Shown: in pieces, positions 6,291 through 7,928 of the stretch
Position numbering within the stretch: the stretch's first letter is position 1
Layout: every line of letters begins with the position of its first letter
Assembly (NCBI GenBank): GCA_030592835.1
Contig: JAUVIJ010000085.1
Coordinates: 1-7,928, forward strand
Source of the DNA: Candidatus Cloacimonadota bacterium
GTDB lineage: Bacteria > Cloacimonadota > Cloacimonadia > Cloacimonadales > TCS61
Direction: 5' to 3'
DNA: 7,928 nucleotides
The notes under the pieces: generated by a model
Seen by the model: only the letters and a program-made list of their open reading frames with translations
Told to the model about the DNA's origin: nothing
The model's database searches: none
Program-made: the position numbers and the translations under genes

Positions 6291-7625
6291 CTAAATATTA
6301 TATTTATTAATTTTTCTATAAAACTGCCGTAAGCTTATTCCTAATAATTTCGCGGCTTGAGTTTTATTATCATTTGTTTTTTCAAGTGCTTTTTTGATTA
6401 CTTCGTATTCAGTGTTATTTGTGGCAGCAGAAAGAAGAAATCCATTTGAAGATTTTCCTCTAATATTAATAAACTGAATATCCTGCGGTGGAATTAAATC
6501 ATTTTTTGTCATAAGAACTGCTCTATTAATGACATTTTTCAGTTCTCGTATATTCCCTGGCCATGGGTGATTAAGAATAAGCTTGAATGCTTCAGGATTT
6601 AGATTTTTAACATTCTTTTTAAATTTTACATTTGCCTTTTTTATAAAGAATTTCACTAATATAGGAATATCTTCAGTTCTTTGACTAAGTGCTGGTATAT
6701 CGATTTTGAACTCACTTATCCGGAAGAACAGATCACTTCTAAAATTCCCATCGTTCACATCATTTATGATATTACGGTTGGATGCTGCTATAATTCTAAC
6801 ATCCAAATCAATTGGTGACTTTCCGCCCAATCTATGAATTGCTTTCATTTCTATAGCCCTAAGAAGCTTTGCTTGCATACTTAAGGGTAGATTATTAATT
6901 TCATCTAAAAATAAAGTCCCTCCTTGTGCTTGTTCGAACTTACCTGATTTATTTTTAACAGCTCCTGTAAAAGCTCCTCTTTCATAACCAAACAATTCAC
7001 TTTCAAATAATGTCTCAGGTATAGCCCCACAATCTACTGCAATAAACTGCTTTTTATTTCGCTCGCTCTTTTGATGAATCAATTGAGCAAACCACTCTTT
7101 ACCTGTTCCCGTGTCTCCTTCCAATAAAATGGTTACATCAGTAGGCGCTATAGGTTCAATTTGTAACAGTAGTTTCTTTATAACAGAGCTTTCACCCATT
7201 GATTCTTTAAAAGAAATCTGTTCGTTCAGTTTATTTTTTAAAGTAGTGATTTCTTTAGTCAACTTAGTTGTTTCAAAAGCTTTTTGAACAATAATTATTA
7301 ATTCATCATTATTATAAGGTTTTGCCAAATAATCAAATGCTCCATTTTTCATAGCTGACACCGCATTTTGAATATTCCCATGAGCTGTCAGCATGATTAC
7401 AGCGACATTGCTATTAATTTCCTTTATTCTTTTCAATACTTCAATACCGTCAATATCAGGTAGTTTATAGTCTAGTAACACAACTCTTGGCCTAAATTCA
7501 GAAAAGAGATTGAGAGCCTGATATCCATCTTCAGCAAGTAATACTTTATAACCACTTGCACGGAGTACTTTAGATAAAATTATACGCATGTATTTTTCAT
7601 CATCAACTATCAGTATTTTTTTCAA
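6291..7625 (-). CDS. NtrC-family sigma-54-dependent response regulator
   Basis: Transcription activator of 444 residues that, once phosphorylated, uses ATP to open RpoN-RNA polymerase promoters. Seen: receiver domain at about 1-118 with D8/D9, phospho-acceptor D52, T80 and K102; AAA+ domain at about 142-375 with Walker A GDTGTGKE (170-177), the sigma-54-contacting GAFTGA loop (217-222), Walker B GGTLFLDE (235-242), likely arginine fingers R296 and R302 in FRSDLFFR, and sensor II GNIRELKN (357-364); Fis-type helix-turn-helix at about 418-441 (KTQAAKLLGI then SLRQFYRKI). All three parts are complete, so it should be functional. The start is TTG, backed by AGAGGA six bases upstream and by the receiver beginning at once with KKILIVDDE; the next in-frame ATG (residue 13) would remove the acidic pocket. 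It follows the kinase gene by 12 nt, so the two form a two-component pair. Targets are unknown; no convincing -24/-12 promoter is seen in the window. Confidence 0.95.
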   Translation of the reverse strand: MKKILIVDDEKYMRIILSKVLRASGYKVLLAEDGYQALNLFSEFRPRVVLLDYKLPDIDGIEVLKRIKEINSNVAVIMLTAHGNIQNAVSAMKNGAFDYLAKPYNNDELIIIVQKAFETTKLTKEITTLKNKLNEQISFKESMGESSVIKKLLLQIEPIAPTDVTILLEGDTGTGKEWFAQLIHQKSERNKKQFIAVDCGAIPETLFESELFGYERGAFTGAVKNKSGKFEQAQGGTLFLDEINNLPLSMQAKLLRAIEMKAIHRLGGKSPIDLDVRIIAASNRNIINDVNDGNFRSDLFFRISEFKIDIPALSQRTEDIPILVKFFIKKANVKFKKNVKNLNPEAFKLILNHPWPGNIRELKNVINRAVLMTKNDLIPPQDIQFINIRGKSSNGFLLSAATNNTEYEVIKKALEKTNDNKTQAAKLLGISLRQFYRKINKYNI

Positions 7626-7631
7626 ATTAAT

Positions 7632-7637
7632 TCCTCT
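7632..7637 (-). promoter_or_regulatory. Ribosome binding site selecting a TTG start
   Basis: AGAGGA on the - strand begins directly after the kinase stop codon and lies six bases before the TTG at 7625-7623. Its position makes TTG the best start for the NtrC-type gene and suggests translational coupling to the kinase. Confidence 0.65.
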
Positions 7638-7928
7638 TTATTTCTTATTAATTAATGGGATTTTAATAAAAAAAATAGTCCCTATTCCAATTTTACTTTT
7701 TACTTTAATCCTACCTCTATGATTTTCTATTATTTGCTTTACAATAAATAAACCTAATCCTGATCCCCTTCTCTTTTGACTATAGAATGGGTCAAATATT
7801 TTGGATATCCTATCCTCATGAATCCCCATTCCAGTATCTATAATTCTTATGAATAACTTTGTCCGATTTGATTTTACCAGGATATACAACTTCCCCCCAT
7901 ATGGCATTGCATCTATTGCATTTAACAA
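7638..7928 (-). CDS. Sensor histidine kinase, C-terminal ATPase part (partial)
   Basis: Only the last 96 residues are in the window; the reading frame runs off the right edge, and the first in-window codon (TTG, Leu) is internal, not a start. Seen: the HATPase_c domain with N box LLNAIDAMPYGG (residues 1-12, N3 for Mg-ATP), G1 box DTGMGI (31-36), F box IFDPFYS (44-50) and G2 box GSGLGLFIVKQII (55-67). The N-box wording is of the NtrB-like class that partners NtrC-type regulators. The protein ends a few residues after the domain (IPLINKK), so there is no extra C-terminal receiver. It should phosphorylate the NtrC-type regulator encoded 12 nt downstream. Its sensor domain, and hence its signal and whether it is membrane bound, lie outside the window. 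Confidence 0.92.
   Translation of the reverse strand: MLNAIDAMPYGGKLYILVKSNRTKLFIRIIDTGMGIHEDRISKIFDPFYSQKRRGSGLGLFIVKQIIENHRGRIKVKSKIGIGTIFFIKIPLINKK

Noticed and set aside
6270..6291. AT-rich hairpin just after the NtrC-type stop as a rho-independent terminator
   Set aside because: The stem is short and bulged, its GC content is low and no T-tract follows on the - strand.
7638..7928. TTG at the right edge as the true start of a small ATPase-domain protein
   Set aside because: The first residues are already the N box of a histidine kinase, so the gene continues beyond the window.

Overview
The window comes from a bacterium with moderate to low GC. A sigma-54 (RpoN) activator with an intact GAFTGA loop and a histidine kinase make it bacterial. 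The receiver protein of the archaeal/anaerobe style and the molybdenum-hydroxylase operon suggest an anaerobe; an uncultured lineage such as Cloacimonadota would fit, but this is only a guess from style.

Left part (15-4787, + strand): a compact operon of four genes. A threonine-synthase-like PLP enzyme with an N-terminal zinc ribbon is followed after 45 nt by the three subunits of a xanthine-dehydrogenase-family molybdenum hydroxylase, in the order molybdopterin subunit, 2Fe-2S subunit, FAD subunit. The three hydroxylase genes are tightly coupled (an ATGA overlap, then a 1-nt gap). Together they should form a complete hydroxylase passing electrons Mo -> 2Fe-2S -> 2Fe-2S -> FAD. Residues that hold purine substrates in known xanthine dehydrogenases appear to be kept. 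The link to a PLP enzyme recalls purine-salvage/catabolism clusters that pair molybdenum hydroxylases with PLP lyases, but the substrate is not proven.

Right part (4784-7928, - strand): four genes read leftward. From right to left they are the C-terminal end of a histidine kinase (cut by the window edge), an NtrC-type sigma-54-dependent response regulator (TTG start, 12 nt after the kinase), an SAM-dependent methyltransferase of the DUF574/Methyltransf_19 type, and a free-standing CheY-like receiver. The receiver gene ends tail to tail with the FAD-subunit gene, and the two share a TTAA at their stop codons.

The kinase, NtrC and methyltransferase block looks clearly more AT-rich than the operon on the left, with the change falling near the 5171-5290 spacer. 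The two spacers before the receiver and methyltransferase genes hold several palindromes and repeats that could be regulatory sites. No tRNA, rRNA, CRISPR array, insertion sequence or convincing rho-independent terminator was seen. The most unusual points are the methyltransferase family in this setting, the altered glycine loop in the PLP enzyme, and the pairing of that enzyme with a molybdenum hydroxylase.
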